A stretch of DNA of 64,000 bases from the NCBI GenBank assembly GCA_963784995.1, contig CAWATZ010000012.1, positions 62,001 through 126,000 of the forward strand. Reading direction: 5' to 3'. This DNA comes from CAWATZ01 sp963784995 (lineage in GTDB: Bacteria; Planctomycetota; Planctomycetia; Gemmatales; Gemmataceae). A model generated the notes under the pieces. That model saw nothing but the letters and a program-made list of their open reading frames with translations. It was not told the origin of the DNA and ran no database searches. The stretch's first letter is position 1; each line of letters begins with the position of its first letter. Positions 32,801 through 42,209 of the stretch are shown one piece after another. Position numbers and translations under genes: made by a program.

Positions 32801-35800
32801 TGCTCTCGCCATTGTTGCTGGTCGTGCTGCCGCCGCTCACGGTCACCGTGAAGGTCACGGACTGGCTCGTGGTCGATGGATTCGGAGTGCTGTTGGTGAT
32901 CGTGGTCGTGGTGATCGCAGTGGGGACGAAGGCCACGCCGCGGAAGTTCTCGAGGGATGTCGTCGAATTCACGTAGGCAACAACGCTGACAGCTCCGCTG
33001 GTGGTGGAGAAGGTTCCGCCGTAGCCACTGTTATCGACGACTTTCATCACCTGGCCGCCGCCATCGTTCGACGTGCCGCCATTGCCGGAGGTCACGTACA
33101 TGGTGACGCCCCCCGTGCCACTCGTCTGACCCTGAATCCAGTAGAAGGTGTAAGGAGTGGTATTGAGGTTTGCGAGCGTCCCGGTAGCTGTGTAAGTATC
33201 GGTAAGGCTCCAGGCCGTGCCGGCAGTGTTCAGCGTCCACTTGGTGATGGTCCCATCGGCAAAACTCGGGCCATCATCGCTGACGTAAAGCGTGTTGATC
33301 CCGGCGGGCGCCCCGGTTCCGTTCAGGTGGGTGGCGTAGGCGTCGATCGGGAACATACTGCTCGTAAAACTCAAGCCAGGGAGCGGGGAAAGGGATGAAA
33401 CCGAGCTGGTGGAGAATCCCGTCCCGACCTGGGCGACCTCTTGCGACGGGGGCGCCCCGCCGGTTGTGAACAAATTGCCCCCAAGGCCTTCCAGGCTATC
33501 GAACGTGATCGAGGTGACGCTGTAGATGCTGGTCGAAGTTATCGTGCTGGAGGGCGGGCTTGCTGGCCAGGCGAATTCGCGGATGCCGCCGCCGCCGCTC
33601 ACGTAGACCGTCGAGCCATCGGGGCTGTACACGCTGGAGAAGGCACCGGAGTAATCTTTCAGGGCGACTGTCGTGATCGATCCGTCTGACCCGATGCGGG
33701 CGATGCTGCGCGGGACGGTCGTGGCGGATGCGGAACTCACAGAGCTTGTGAAGGTCGTTGGAGCATCGTACCCTTCCAGAAAGGCGTATTGCCCGTCGCC
33801 CGACAGACTCAGCTGACCCACAGTGGAATGCTCGCTGTCGGCGACCACTCCATGAACCGGGACGACAGTATTGTTGGGTCCCAGCGCCGTGGCGCTGTCC
33901 GCGCTGGGCATGATGATCGATTGCACCAGAGTCCCGCTGGTTGTGTACTCATCAACGTAGAGCACGTTGTCGCCGGTGCCTCCATTCAAGGCGGTGGTCC
34001 CGTCGCCATTGCGATAGACCAGCAAGTCACCCGCGCCCCAGGGCTGAGCATTGACGGTAACGTCCTGAAGGCCGGTGCTGGTGATCCAGGTCGAGTTCGA
34101 TGGAGTGAACACGGCGGTGATCGTGTGGATACCCGGAGTCAGCTTCCCGGTCGCCTGCAGCAAGGCGGTGTTCACGGTCGTGCTGGCCGTCACGCTGGCG
34201 CCGCTGCCGCTGACGGAGACCGGGCTCGCGTTCAAGGGAGCGCTCAGGCCGTCCGCGTAGAAATTGACGGTGCCGAGGATGGGCGTGTGCGTGGGGCTGG
34301 CCGTGTCGGTCACCGTTGCCGTGAGGGTGACGGTGGAACCGACGTTGACGGAATTGGCGGCCACCGTGGTAGAAGTGGCGTCGCCGATGGCTTCCGCGAA
34401 AGGCGAGGTTGTGGTGCTGGTCTGCCAGTTCCCGGTGTTATCGGGCGTAAAGGTCGCCGTGATGAGGTAGGTGGTCCCGGCGTTCGGGAACATGGCGTTG
34501 GAAAGGGTCGCGACTCCGCTGGAATTTACGGTCGGTGATGTTGTACCGATCTGAGTCGGCGACCCTGCGCCAACCTGCTCGAAGAAAGTGACTGTGCCGC
34601 CGGGGGTGCCTGTGGTCGTCGAGGCGACTGTCGCGGTGAGCGTGATGGGGGAATTCGAGGGCCCTGGCGAGGGCGACGCGGTGACCGTAATGGTCGTTGG
34701 AGCTGGGGTGACCGTCAGCTGAACGGAGGAGGCTGACGTTGTGGGGGCGTAACTGGAGTCGCCCGTGTAGACGGCCTTGACCTGGTAAGGGCTGCCGCTG
34801 ACACCCAGGAGCAGCGATTCGGTGAAGGCGGCCACACCGGCAATGAGCGGAGCCGAGCCGATTTCCTTGCCGTTCACCTGGAAGCTGACCACGCCGCTGG
34901 GGGTCGCACCAGCCCCGGAAACCGTGGCCGAAAACGTGACCGTGTTGCCGTAGGTCTGCGTGTCGGAGGCCTGACTATCCACCGTCAGGGAGGAGATGGT
35001 GCTGGTGGCCGTGCCCGGGTTGGTCGGAGCGAACGTCACACCTCGGAAGCTTTCATTGGCCGGAGCGGTAGCCAGGACCGTGTAGCCCGTTAAGGCCGTA
35101 CCATTGTCGGATACCGTGACCAGGCTGTTGCCGCCTGTCCCCGTGGTATCATAGGTGGTCGCGTACAGGACCGCGCCGGCACCCGTACTCGAGTTGTAAT
35201 GAGTGAGATCGACGCCGAGGCCGAAGAAGCCGATGTTTCCGGGATCAATGGATTCAGTCTCGACCCAGGTATTTGAAACGCTCTGAACCCATTTCTGAAT
35301 GCCGCCCAGGCCATCCGTGCGGTTGTCCGTGATGTAGACGGTATTCGGATCCGCGAACACGAACTGGTACGGGCTGGCGAAATTGCCAGAACTGTCCCGG
35401 GTCGTTGGGAAGCCGCCGCCGCCTGAAGCCACGCCCAGGGGGGTGGTTACCTGACCACTGCTGGTTGGCAGACCTGTCCCGACCGTCGCCGGACCGTCGA
35501 TGCCGGTCGTGCCGGCGTCCAGATAGAGCTGGCCGTCAAACTCGGTCAGACCGCGCGTGTTGGTGAAGGTCGTACTGATCGACGTGGACGAACCCGGACT
35601 TCCCAGCGGCACCAGCCGGACTCCGCCGGCGGCGCCGCTGCCGAAGCCGGAGACGTAAAACGAACTGCCGTCCAGCGTGTAGCTTGCGGGAACCTCGCCC
35701 GTGCTGTAGCCATCCGTGATTTCCGTGGACGTGTTGACCGTTCCGTTAGCGTTGATCAGGCCGACAATTCGGGGAGTGGTGCTCGTGGGCGTGCCTTCGG

Positions 35801-38800
35801 GTTTACTGGTTCCGATCGTCGCATCATAGCCGATCAGGGTGAGGTGTTGCGAATCCGCGGACTCGGTGAGCATGCCGTCGTTGATGGCAAAACCTTGCGT
35901 GCTATCCGTGAGAATCTGGTTCGTACCGCTCACCGCCGTGGGCAGTGCCAGAGTCGCGGCTGCCGTCTGACTCGTCCCCGAGGTGCTGAACTCATCAAGG
36001 TACACGGCGTTGGCGGCATCGGTGAGGCTGGTGACCGTGCCGCCGCTTGAGGGCGTCAACCCGCTGTTCGTGTCGGTGTACGTGAATTGCGTTGCACTGA
36101 GCACGGTGATGGTGAAGGTGCCGTTGTATCCCGCGAGACTCACCCCGGCAATCTTCACCTGCTGCCCGTTCAGCAAGTTATTCGCCGTCTGTGTCGTGAT
36201 CGTGACCGTATTGGTGGACTCGGTTGCGGCGGTGATGGTGCCTCCCGCACCGTTGCCTACACGTTCGACAACCAGGTCTCCCGTGTTGAAACCGATCGTT
36301 TGCGTCAGCGGCGCCGCGTTGCTCGATTGGTCGTTGCTGTCGCCGCTGTAAGTCGCGGTGATCGTATGACTGCCGATGACCAGCGTCGAGAAAGTCGTGG
36401 TGGCCACACCCCCGGTCACTGTTGCGGGGCTGCCAATCTGAACGCCGTCGGCAAAGAAGGTGACCGTGCCCTGGAGGGTTCCCGCGACGGTCGGGGTCAC
36501 CGTTGCCTTGAGGGTGACGTTCGCCCCCGCCGAGGCATTGGGTGCGGAGGAACTGAGCGTGGTGGTGGTTGGCGTCAGCGGCACGAAAGCGACGCCCGCG
36601 AACGAGGCGATGAAATTGCCACCTGTAGGGGCCAGGGCAAGCTGTTGGAAAGAGGTGTAGGAATCAGGCGGAGCATTGTACGCACTGGTATCCGTAAAGC
36701 TATACAGATAGTTGGGTTGATTGCCCGCGCCACCGGTGAAGGCGGCGTTCGCGGTCAGGTACATCTGGAACGAGTAGCCGCTTGTGCCGGGATTGAGTTC
36801 CTTCCCGGTCAAGCCTTCGGCAACCCCCCCGGGGGAATTGGTCGCCAGATCCTGACCCTCCAAGACCCAGGTGCCGGTCGTCGGCCCTGCTGTCTCCGTG
36901 GTGTTGGCGAACTTCAGCAGACCAAAATCCTGGTCCGCGACGTACAGCGTGTCGGCATTTCCCGTCGATAACCCCGTGAGGTGGTTGAAGAGGAGGAACG
37001 CATACGGCGCCGGGACGCTGGTGGAGTTTGAGTTGAATCCGGGTAGGGTGGAATACGCGGCCTCCAGACCCGGGAAAGCCGTGAAGGAGGAGGCGCTGGT
37101 CGGCAGTCCCGTCCCCACTTGCTCGATTGGCGACGTGGTATCCTCGGTGGCGACGTAGAGTTGCCCCCCGAGAATCTCGGCCGCGTAGCCGCTCGAGTTG
37201 TTCGGCCCGACCTGCGTCGGCGTGCCGGACGCGCCCAGGGTTGTGTAGGCGATTCCCGAGTTGGTGGTTGAGCCGTCGCCCAGGAGGTAAAACTCCTGAC
37301 CGTCATTGCTGACGGCGCCCTTGACCTTGAGGAAGGCGTCATTGTTCGGTTCGGTGGCGAGGGTGTCTGTGTTGATGTTGCCGAAGTCGTCCACCCGGCC
37401 AATGACTCGGGCCACGGTGGCCGCGTTGCTACCGGTGGCGCTGGCCGTCCCCAGAGGCAGATCATAACCGGCAAGCGTCAGGTATGCCCCGTTGGCGGAC
37501 AGGCTCAGGAACCCCTGCGTCCCAGCCGTGCCGCTCATGGAGAGGATGTGGGTGTTTCCTGAATCGGCATTGGGAAGAGCGATCGACTGAACCAAAGTTC
37601 CTGAGGTGGTATACTCGTCGAGGTAGACCTGCGTAGCCGCGCTGGTCAGCTTCGAGTTGCCGTCGCCGCGACGCAGAACAACGATGTCTCCGGGAGTGAA
37701 CGCCTTCTGAGCGGTTTCGATGTAATTGCTCGAAGTGACCGTCACGTAGTTGCTGTTCGTGTCGGGGTTGTACACGGCGTAGAACAGGTGGCTGCCCGCG
37801 GTCAATCCTGAGGGGTAGACGGCGGTCGTGGTCGTCAGGTTTGCGGTGAGCGTGTTGCCAGTGCCCGTCAGCGTGGCCGTGCCAACCTGAAGGGGATTGC
37901 TGCCACTGAGGTCCTCGAAAAACGTAACCGTACCGGTCGGCGAGCCGTTGGGCAAACCGCTCAGGCCGTTGCCGCTCACTGTCGCCGTGAGGGTCGCTTG
38001 TGAGCCAGGGGTCGTGGTATTGCTCGCGGAACTCACGGAAATGGCGGCGCCGGGATTGACCGCGAACGTATCCACGCTCGAAGTCGCGTTGAGGTAGTTG
38101 GCATCGCCGGAATACGAGACGGTGATGGAGTGCGTTCCGAGGGTCAGATTGGCGGTGGTAAAGGTGGCCGTTCCATTGCTGAGAGGCATCGTTCCCAGTG
38201 TACTGCTTCCGTCCAGGAAGGTGACGGTTCCGGTTGGAACGCCCGGACCCGGGGGGGTGGTGGGAGCCACGGTGGCGGTGAAGGTGACGCTCTCCCCAAT
38301 GGTCGATGAACTGGTCGGTGCGGTCACCGTCGCGGTGCTTGGAGTTGAACCGGTGACCGTCACGGTCTTTTCCGCCGACGTGGCAGCCGCGATGTTGGCG
38401 GTCTGTCCCGCAAGTGTTGAGTCGCCCGCGAAATAGGCATGGACGCTGTTCACCCCAAGGGGCAGCGCGGTTGTGCTGAAGGTGGCTGTGCCGCCGGAGA
38501 TTGGGCTGCCGCCTGGGTTCAGCAGCGCGCCGGTTACGTCGTCGATGAAGTAAACCGAGCCGACCGGAGTGCCGTTGGCTGAGGACACGGTGGCGGTGAA
38601 AGTGACGTTCTGATTCGGGTTCGCATTGCTCGGGGCTGTCAGCGTCAGCGTCGTGGGGTTCAGCGGCGCGAAGGCGATGCCGGGCAGGCTTTCGCCGTGG
38701 TCGGTGGCCGGTGCCAGCGCGATGAGGGTTGTGGCCGTGTTCGTCCCGCCGTCATCATACTCAAAGACACTGCTGTTCCCCGATCCATCGGACGAGGTGA

Positions 38801-41800
38801 AAAAGAGTTTGACCTCGGTCGAGCTGATGACCTGGCCAGTCAAGCCCACGTAGTTGGCGTTCGCCGTCATGGGATTGGACAGCAGTGTTGCCGTGGACCA
38901 GGTTGTGCCGTTATAAGTGCTGCTGTACAGGCCGGTCGCGGCATCAACGAAGTACATCTTGTCGCCGTTGTCCAGGACGCCGTCGCCGTTCATGTCGGCC
39001 ACGAAAAGCCCGTTGGGGTTGCCGCCAGCCGGGTCGGCGACGAGCAGTTTATCCGAGGTGGCAGTGCCAGCCGTGGTTGGGAGAAACACCGGATTGCCGC
39101 CCGCGTTGACCGACTCGTAGATGCCGACCGGGCTGGTCTTGGCGCTCGAATAAAAGACCTGGCCGTTGAAGGCAACCGTCGCCGCACGGGTGTTGTCCCC
39201 ACCCGTTTCGGTCCCGGAAACCATGATGCCAGTCGTGCCGCCCCCCGTCGTCAGTCCGTTGACGTAACGCAGACCACCATTGGTGGTATGGCCGAACGAA
39301 TACAGGGTCGTGGAGTTGGCCTCGACGACGCCGCGGATGTCGTCGCCTTGAGAAATGGGGCCGTAAGTTGTTGTGTTCAGAGTTGTTGGGTTGACGCCCA
39401 CTTGCGCGAGCACCCGGTTCGTTGAAGCCGGGCCGGTGCTGATTGAGCCAGTGTTCACGTTGGCATCATTGCCGGCAAAGGTGAGTACGGAGGAGTCGAG
39501 GGAGCGGCTCAGAATGCCAACCCCGTTGCCGTTCGCATTGGAGGTCGTGCCGGTGTCCAGGGTCAAGGGTTGATTCCCTGTCCCTGTGCCAGGGGATTGG
39601 TTGTTCGGGACGGGGACCGTCTGAACCGTGGTCCCGCTGGTTGTGATCTCGCGCAAGTACACGGGGCCGTCCGAGGCATAGGTCGTCGTTCCATCGTTGA
39701 CCTGGAGCACGACGAGATTGCCCGGAGTGAAGGAGTTCGGCGAAATGGTCAGGGTCGAGCCGAAAGCGCTCGAATTGCTGCTCGCGAAGCCGGTGCCCGG
39801 GACGTAAAACGCCTGGATGTTGTTATAGGTGCCGATTGGGACGCTGCTTGAGGACACGGTGAAGGTGGCGACGGTGCCGCTGGTGGTTTCGCTCGTGGCG
39901 GTGGCCAGCAGCGTGCCCCCAGTGCCGCCGTTGAAGAACTCGACCGAGCCGGCGGTCGGGGCGGTGGTGCCGGTGCTCGCGGTGACCGTCGCCGTGAAGG
40001 CGACCGGTGTGTTCGTGGTCGTTGACAGAGGACTGATCGAGGTGATCGCGGTCGTGGTGGCAGCCCCAGTGATGGTGAGGGTCGAGCCAAAAACGGTCGA
40101 ATTGCTGCTCGCGAAGCCGGTGCCCGGGACGTAAAACGCCTGGATGTTGTTATAGGTGCCGATCGGGACGCTGCTTGAGGAAACCGTGAAGGTGGCGACA
40201 GTGCCGCTGGTGGTTTCGCTCGTGGCGGTGGCCAGCAGCGTGCCCCCGGTGCCGCCATTGAAGAACTCGACCGAGCCGGCGGTCGGGGCGGTGGTGCCGG
40301 TGCTCGCGGTGACCGTCGCTGAGAAGTTCACCGGTGTGTTCGCGGCCGCTGACAGCGGGCTGATCGAGGTGATTGCAGTCGTGGTGGCATTCGCAGTGAT
40401 GGTGAGGGTCGAGCCAAAAGCGCTTGAAGTGCTGCTCGCGAAGCCGGTCCCCGGGCCGTAAACTGCCGTGATGTTGTTATAAGTGCCGACCGGGACACTG
40501 CTTGAGGAAACCGTGAAGGTGGCGACAGTGCCGCTGGTGGTTTCGCTTGTGGCCGTGGCCAGCAGCGTGCCCCCCGTGCCGCCGTTGTAGAACCTGACCG
40601 AGCCGGCGGTCGGCGCGGTGGTGCCGGTGCTCGCGGTGACCGTCGCCGTGAAGGTGACCGGTGTGTTCGCAGTTGTTGACAGCGGGCTGATCGAGGTGAC
40701 CGCAGTCGTGGTGGCAGTCCCGGTCGTACCCGATACTGGCACGAAGTCCATGCCCTTGAGAACACTGGGGCTGGTGGCTGTGTACAGCGTGACGTTGTTC
40801 GCGGTGGTAACGTTGATCGTCGCGTTGAAACCCGCGGTGTCGGTGAACTTATCCAGAGTGGCACTTGTGGTAAGGTACAACGAGGCGCCGCCACTCCCGT
40901 TGTTCGCGGCGATCATTGACTGCCCACCGCCACCGGGAATTGTATAGGATCCGTTCGCCGTCCAGGTGCCGCTCACAAGCGAGAACTTATTGATCTGGCC
41001 GGCGTCCATCGTATACAGGATGTCGTAGGTCGAGCCGTTGCTGCCGGACTGGATCAGGTAGAAGTCTTGAATGTTTGCATCAATCGGGACTCCCGTCAGT
41101 CCGGTGAAAGTGGTGGCTGTCGGGCTCGCCACAGTCACGACGGCGGAAGGCACGGTGGTTCTTGTGGAGCTGATGTAAACGGTGCCCCCGAAGCTCTTGG
41201 CACTCAGAATGTTCGTCGCGTTGGTGGGGGCCGTTTCGCCATTGCTGTACAAACCACCTTTATCCGCGATAAACCAATTCGAGTCGTCGAGGCTCGTCGT
41301 CGAACGGGTCTGATTGCCGGATATCCCCGTGTAACTCGTCTGCAGGGTGAAGTTCGCGTTGGCATCCAAAGTCACGACTGTACGATCGGTAAGCGGCGAA
41401 GTCGCCAGGTCACTATCGGTGGTGTCTGTCGTGTTGTAGCCAGTAAACGACAGAAGCGTTCTGTCGTTGGTGTCGGAGAGAAAACTGCTCGTCCCCGAGT
41501 CGCTGAAGCGCATCGCATTGGTCCCGGTTGATGCGATGGGGATGGTCTGGACGGGACTCGCCTGGTTGGCCGTGGACGGATTCAGTTCCAGGATCGAGGC
41601 GGTGGTGTTATTGGAAGCGGCAGCCAGGTTGATTACAGCGATGTCGCCCGGGATGAACTGCGCCGGCACGACGCGATCTTCCAGTTGCTCGACGGTGAGG
41701 ATTGCCGCTGACCTCCGCCGCACTTTGTGGCTGGCAGCCCGAGACGCTGTGCGATGAGTGCTGTTCCGTTTGGGGGTGAACACGCTGAGAGGATTCCAGG

Positions 41801-41804
41801 CCAC
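29802..41804 (-). CDS. Giant surface protein C: five propeller-like modules, many Ig-like domains, cohesin/dockerin-like C-terminus
   Basis: This single open frame of 4,000 codons starts at GTG 41804, with AGGAGA about six bases upstream. VEQLEDRVVPA lies at 38-48. Five related ~300-400-residue modules begin with a (F/W)xxG(D/N)(I/L)(V/A)V signature (about residues 49, 690, 1371, 1838, 2588). Several have a VYLDEYTTSGTLVQS-type strand, and modules end near FRGVAFVPT; they look like beta-propellers. Between them lie Ig-like domains, including three 109-residue copies (about 356-690). The last ~800 residues match gene B: invasin-type Ig-like domains, a cohesin-like segment, a dockerin-like pair (GNTTGSGTYTSADS and DIAGAGIGKTSGTDKLTSAD) and a second cohesin-like domain. 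The N-terminal module is a close relative of that in A, so C is an A-B mosaic. No enzyme motif was seen. Confidence 0.88.
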   Translation of the reverse strand: MAWNPLSVFTPKRNSTHRTASRAASHKVRRRSAAILTVEQLEDRVVPAQFIPGDIAVINLAAASNNTTASILELNPSTANQASPVQTIPIASTGTNAMRFSDSGTSSFLSDTNDRTLLSFTGYNTTDTTDSDLATSPLTDRTVVTLDANANFTLQTSYTGISGNQTRSTTSLDDSNWFIADKGGLYSNGETAPTNATNILSAKSFGGTVYISSTRTTVPSAVVTVASPTATTFTGLTGVPIDANIQDFYLIQSGSNGSTYDILYTMDAGQINKFSLVSGTWTANGSYTIPGGGGQSMIAANNGSGGASLYLTTSATLDKFTDTAGFNATINVTTANNVTLYTATSPSVLKGMDFVPVSGTTGTATTTAVTSISPLSTTANTPVTFTATVTASTGTTAPTAGSVRFYNGGTGGTLLATATSETTSGTVATFTVSSSSVPVGTYNNITAVYGPGTGFASSTSSAFGSTLTITANATTTAITSISPLSAAANTPVNFSATVTASTGTTAPTAGSVEFFNGGTGGTLLATATSETTSGTVATFTVSSSSVPIGTYNNIQAFYVPGTGFASSNSTVFGSTLTITGAATTTAITSISPLSTTTNTPVAFTATVTASTGTTAPTAGSVEFFNGGTGGTLLATATSETTSGTVATFTVSSSSVPIGTYNNIQAFYVPGTGFASSNSSAFGSTLTISPNSFTPGNLVVLQVNDGTTTYASDGPVYLREITTSGTTVQTVPVPNNQSPGTGTGNQPLTLDTGTTSNANGNGVGILSRSLDSSVLTFAGNDANVNTGSISTGPASTNRVLAQVGVNPTTLNTTTYGPISQGDDIRGVVEANSTTLYSFGHTTNGGLRYVNGLTTGGGTTGIMVSGTETGGDNTRAATVAFNGQVFYSSAKTSPVGIYESVNAGGNPVFLPTTAGTATSDKLLVADPAGGNPNGLFVADMNGDGVLDNGDKMYFVDAATGLYSSTYNGTTWSTATLLSNPMTANANYVGLTGQVISSTEVKLFFTSSDGSGNSSVFEYDDGGTNTATTLIALAPATDHGESLPGIAFAPLNPTTLTLTAPSNANPNQNVTFTATVSSANGTPVGSVYFIDDVTGALLNPGGSPISGGTATFSTTALPLGVNSVHAYFAGDSTLAGQTANIAAATSAEKTVTVTGSTPSTATVTAPTSSSTIGESVTFTATVAPTTPPGPGVPTGTVTFLDGSSTLGTMPLSNGTATFTTANLTLGTHSITVSYSGDANYLNATSSVDTFAVNPGAAISVSSASNTTTPGSQATLTATVSGNGLSGLPNGSPTGTVTFFEDLSGSNPLQVGTATLTGTGNTLTANLTTTTAVYPSGLTAGSHLFYAVYNPDTNSNYVTVTSSNYIETAQKAFTPGDIVVLRRGDGNSKLTSAATQVYLDEYTTSGTLVQSIALPNADSGNTHILSMSGTAGTQGFLSLSANGAYLTLAGYDLPLGTASATGSNAATVARVIGRVDDFGNINTDTLATEPNNDAFLKVKGAVSNDGQEFYLLGDGSTTNSGIAYTTLGASGTPTQVGPNNSSGYAAEILGGQLYVATEDTTSPIEQVGTGLPTSASSFTAFPGLEAAYSTLPGFNSNSTSVPAPYAFLLFNHLTGLSTGNADTLYVADQDFGLLKFANTTETAGPTTGTWVLEGQDLATNSPGGVAEGLTGKELNPGTSGYSFQMYLTANAAFTGGAGNQPNYLYSFTDTSAYNAPPDSYTSFQQLALAPTGGNFIASFAGVAFVPLTPTTTTLSSSAPNASAGANVTLKATVTPTVAGTLQGTVTFFADGVQIGSPATVTGGVATTTFSTLVIGSHTITATYSGDSNDQSSNAAPLTQTIGFNTGDLVVERVGNGAGGTITAATESTNTVTITTQTANNLLNGQQVKIAGVSLAGYNGTFTITVLSATQFTYTDTNSGLTPSSGGTVTSLTDAANAVYLDEFSTSGTSQTAAATLALPTAVSGTNQILTDSTQGFAINDGMLTESADSQHLTLIGYDATIGTSKPEGTPTSTTPRIVGLINANGTVNTSTEITDGYSTGEVPASYTLDGSSFYVSGFGSGAAGGVRLVPLGSPGSSTSISTTFTNTRGLTEFDGQLYLDAGTTGIDGPATVGTGLPTSSGQVTTPLGVASGGGGFPTTRDSSGNFASPYQFVFADPNTVYITDNRTDGLGGIQKWVQSVSNTWVETESIDPGNIGFFGLGVDLTHYNSSTGAGAVLYATTYDTTGTGGNSLVTVSDNGTALTGYTVLATAPANESFRGVTFAPTNPGTATSTISSLTVDSQASDTQTYGNTVTFSATVSGAGATPSGVVSFQVNGKEIGSAPLIAGVAAFTESLLLGVSGSPYQVKAVYTGDSSYAPTTSASSVQLTVTPAPTTITVTASPSPGPSNSPITLTATVASTTTGTPGGTVTFFEQVGAGSPTQIGTTSPTVNSSGVATLSNAMFPNAGTTYLITATFTPDNTGNWQTSTTTSPFAEAIGDATSTTVAANSVNVGSTVTLTATVTDTASPTHTPILGTVNFYADGLSAPLNASPVSVSGSGASVTASTTVNTALLQATGKLTPGIHTITAVFTPSNSTWITSTGLQDVTVNAQPWGAGDLLVYRNGDGTTALNGGTGDNVLYVDEYTTSGTLVQSIIMPSADSATALGPNNTVVPVHGVVADSEHSTVGQLSLSGDGQYAFLEGYDAPTTFTSSVSSASATTVPRSIARIGSDGSITTVALKDYSGAFSSVYSPDGSTVYVSGGGGIREFAWPASPPSSTITSTSIYSVTSITFDSLEGLGGNLFTTGGAPPSQEVAQVGTGFSTSSVSSLSPLPGLSFTSSMFPIDAYATHLNGTGAPAGINTLYVSDDGPSFADGTITKWTLNTAGTAWSLTDTYTATGTLANLNTTPYTFYWIQGQTSGTGGVTMYVTSGNGGTSNDGGGQVMKVVDNSGYGGTFSTTSGAVSVVAYVNSTTSLENFRGVAFVPTAITTTTITNSTPNPSTTSQSVTFTVTVSGGSTTSNNGESITLEDASNGNAVVPATGTLLNGTATLTVAAGALSVGTHNIFAVYGGDGSHQPSQSTTVAQKILTPTTTTLTDNGPNPSTAGQTVNFLVSVSGSPANGESVTLEDASNGNAVVGSGMLTSGSVTIGVSTLTAGTHNIFAVYGGDANLAGSQSTQSTQTVNLGAPASVTVVSGSAQSGTVNSAFASPLKVIVKDSVGDPLPGVSVTFAGPGGGPGGSFSNGFAGIGGITDSTGQLSEAFTANTIAGTYSVEAFVNGVSTPAVFSLTNTAGAAASIVVTSGSNQSALVSSTFASPLVATVKDTYGNLVPNVTVTFAGPGSGASVTFPSGATATTGSNGQASVAVAANGVVGSYSVTASTSGVGTPASFSLTNTPNDLFVTSFTQTPSGFTVAFSKPFVDSSTSPLHLYDAASAGYGPAEVTLVGQNSGAITGSLLVNSSNTGFTFIKTDPTYGGSTAGLLPADSYTVTLVSGSNALRDTSNVPLDGQDNGGSANYVTTFTVTASSAVVVSVPDFARGPDSAHAINLPNNSTNGIPIALSNGAGVTSGTLTLQYNASLLNVTGATTTLSGATFTLDAASTPGNAILDFSSSTALGSGAVILGSLQATVPSGAAYKSKALLHWSSTVLMAGTTPLTTVGDDGVQVVAFLGNTTGSGTYTSADSVLLTRATSGVDSGFAAFPVVDPVILGDIAGAGIGKTSGTDKLTSADATLLNRYLNGTTVAQMPTYPGAPSNNPTGPDPVLSLPSQVQIGPGSTVTVPVNIDDPHPAGSTGMTEATLALTYDPKVLQVLPGSIRLGTVPAAGTDWTLQSAVNATTGQIGITLFSATPISSSLGGSLVTLTFQAIPGTSVSSTTVSLVSAVDPTGKGTIATEVYDNQGPYTLSLPEAGSGSSLVETVSLTGIPVGSADTGFSANVESISASRILQGTLSNQTGSASTPTEPATWALETLDWKNQEAVPGWLPVASLLTSAENDTSANDQVFQGDVFALEAGNGSPPNLWGSDR
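30398..32018 (-). repeat. Near-identical block shared with gene B (copy in C)
   Basis: Partner of 15899-17519, same orientation, without gaps. The sharp change from near identity to ordinary paralogous divergence at both ends points to recent gene conversion or recombination between B and C. Confidence 0.9.
39720..40730 (-). repeat. Three tandem 327-bp Ig-like units in gene C
   Basis: The units code for TTTAITSISPLS...NTPVTFTATVTASTGTTAPTAG, FYNGGTGGTLLATATSETTSG, TVATFTVSSSSVP, IGTYNNI and GTGFASS. Units two and three are nearly identical; the first in the protein differs more (for example VRFYNG versus VEFFNG). Confidence 0.85.
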
Positions 41805-42091
41805 GGTGATTCTCCTAGTTGTGTCTGACCCAGCATGCTGACGGCTGGGATCTTGGTGCAGTCTGTTCCTAACGTCTCAGGAAACAATGGGAGGCAGGGG
41901 TCAGGTTTCACCTCATCCCATCCCTGTAGGTGGGCTAACCATTCTTGCGATGGCGCATCACGAGCGCAGTTCCACGTCCGGGGTTTTTCCGGACGGAGCC
42001 ATCGTCCTTGCGGCAGAATGTCGCGTCAGCACTGACGCGATATCTGGCGTGAGGTTCGGTGCGATGGATGTTGTATAATGCAATTGTGTCG

Positions 42092-42126
42092 ATTTGATGT
42101 TCAGATAAACAATATCCCACGAAGAA
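42092..42126 (-). promoter_or_regulatory. Bipartite motif upstream of gene C
   Basis: Same TTCTTCGTG, N18, CATCAAAT arrangement as at 27867-27901, here 288 bases upstream of the GTG of gene C. Two boxes of nine and eight bases, with the same spacing but unrelated spacers, suggest a functional site rather than simple duplication. Confidence 0.4.
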
Positions 42127-42209
42127 TCGGGGTATAAATCTTCACCTGCGATGATAACCTGCTGGTAATGGAAGGGTCCGCTTTCCCAGACTTTCACCAG
42201 ACTCGCCAG

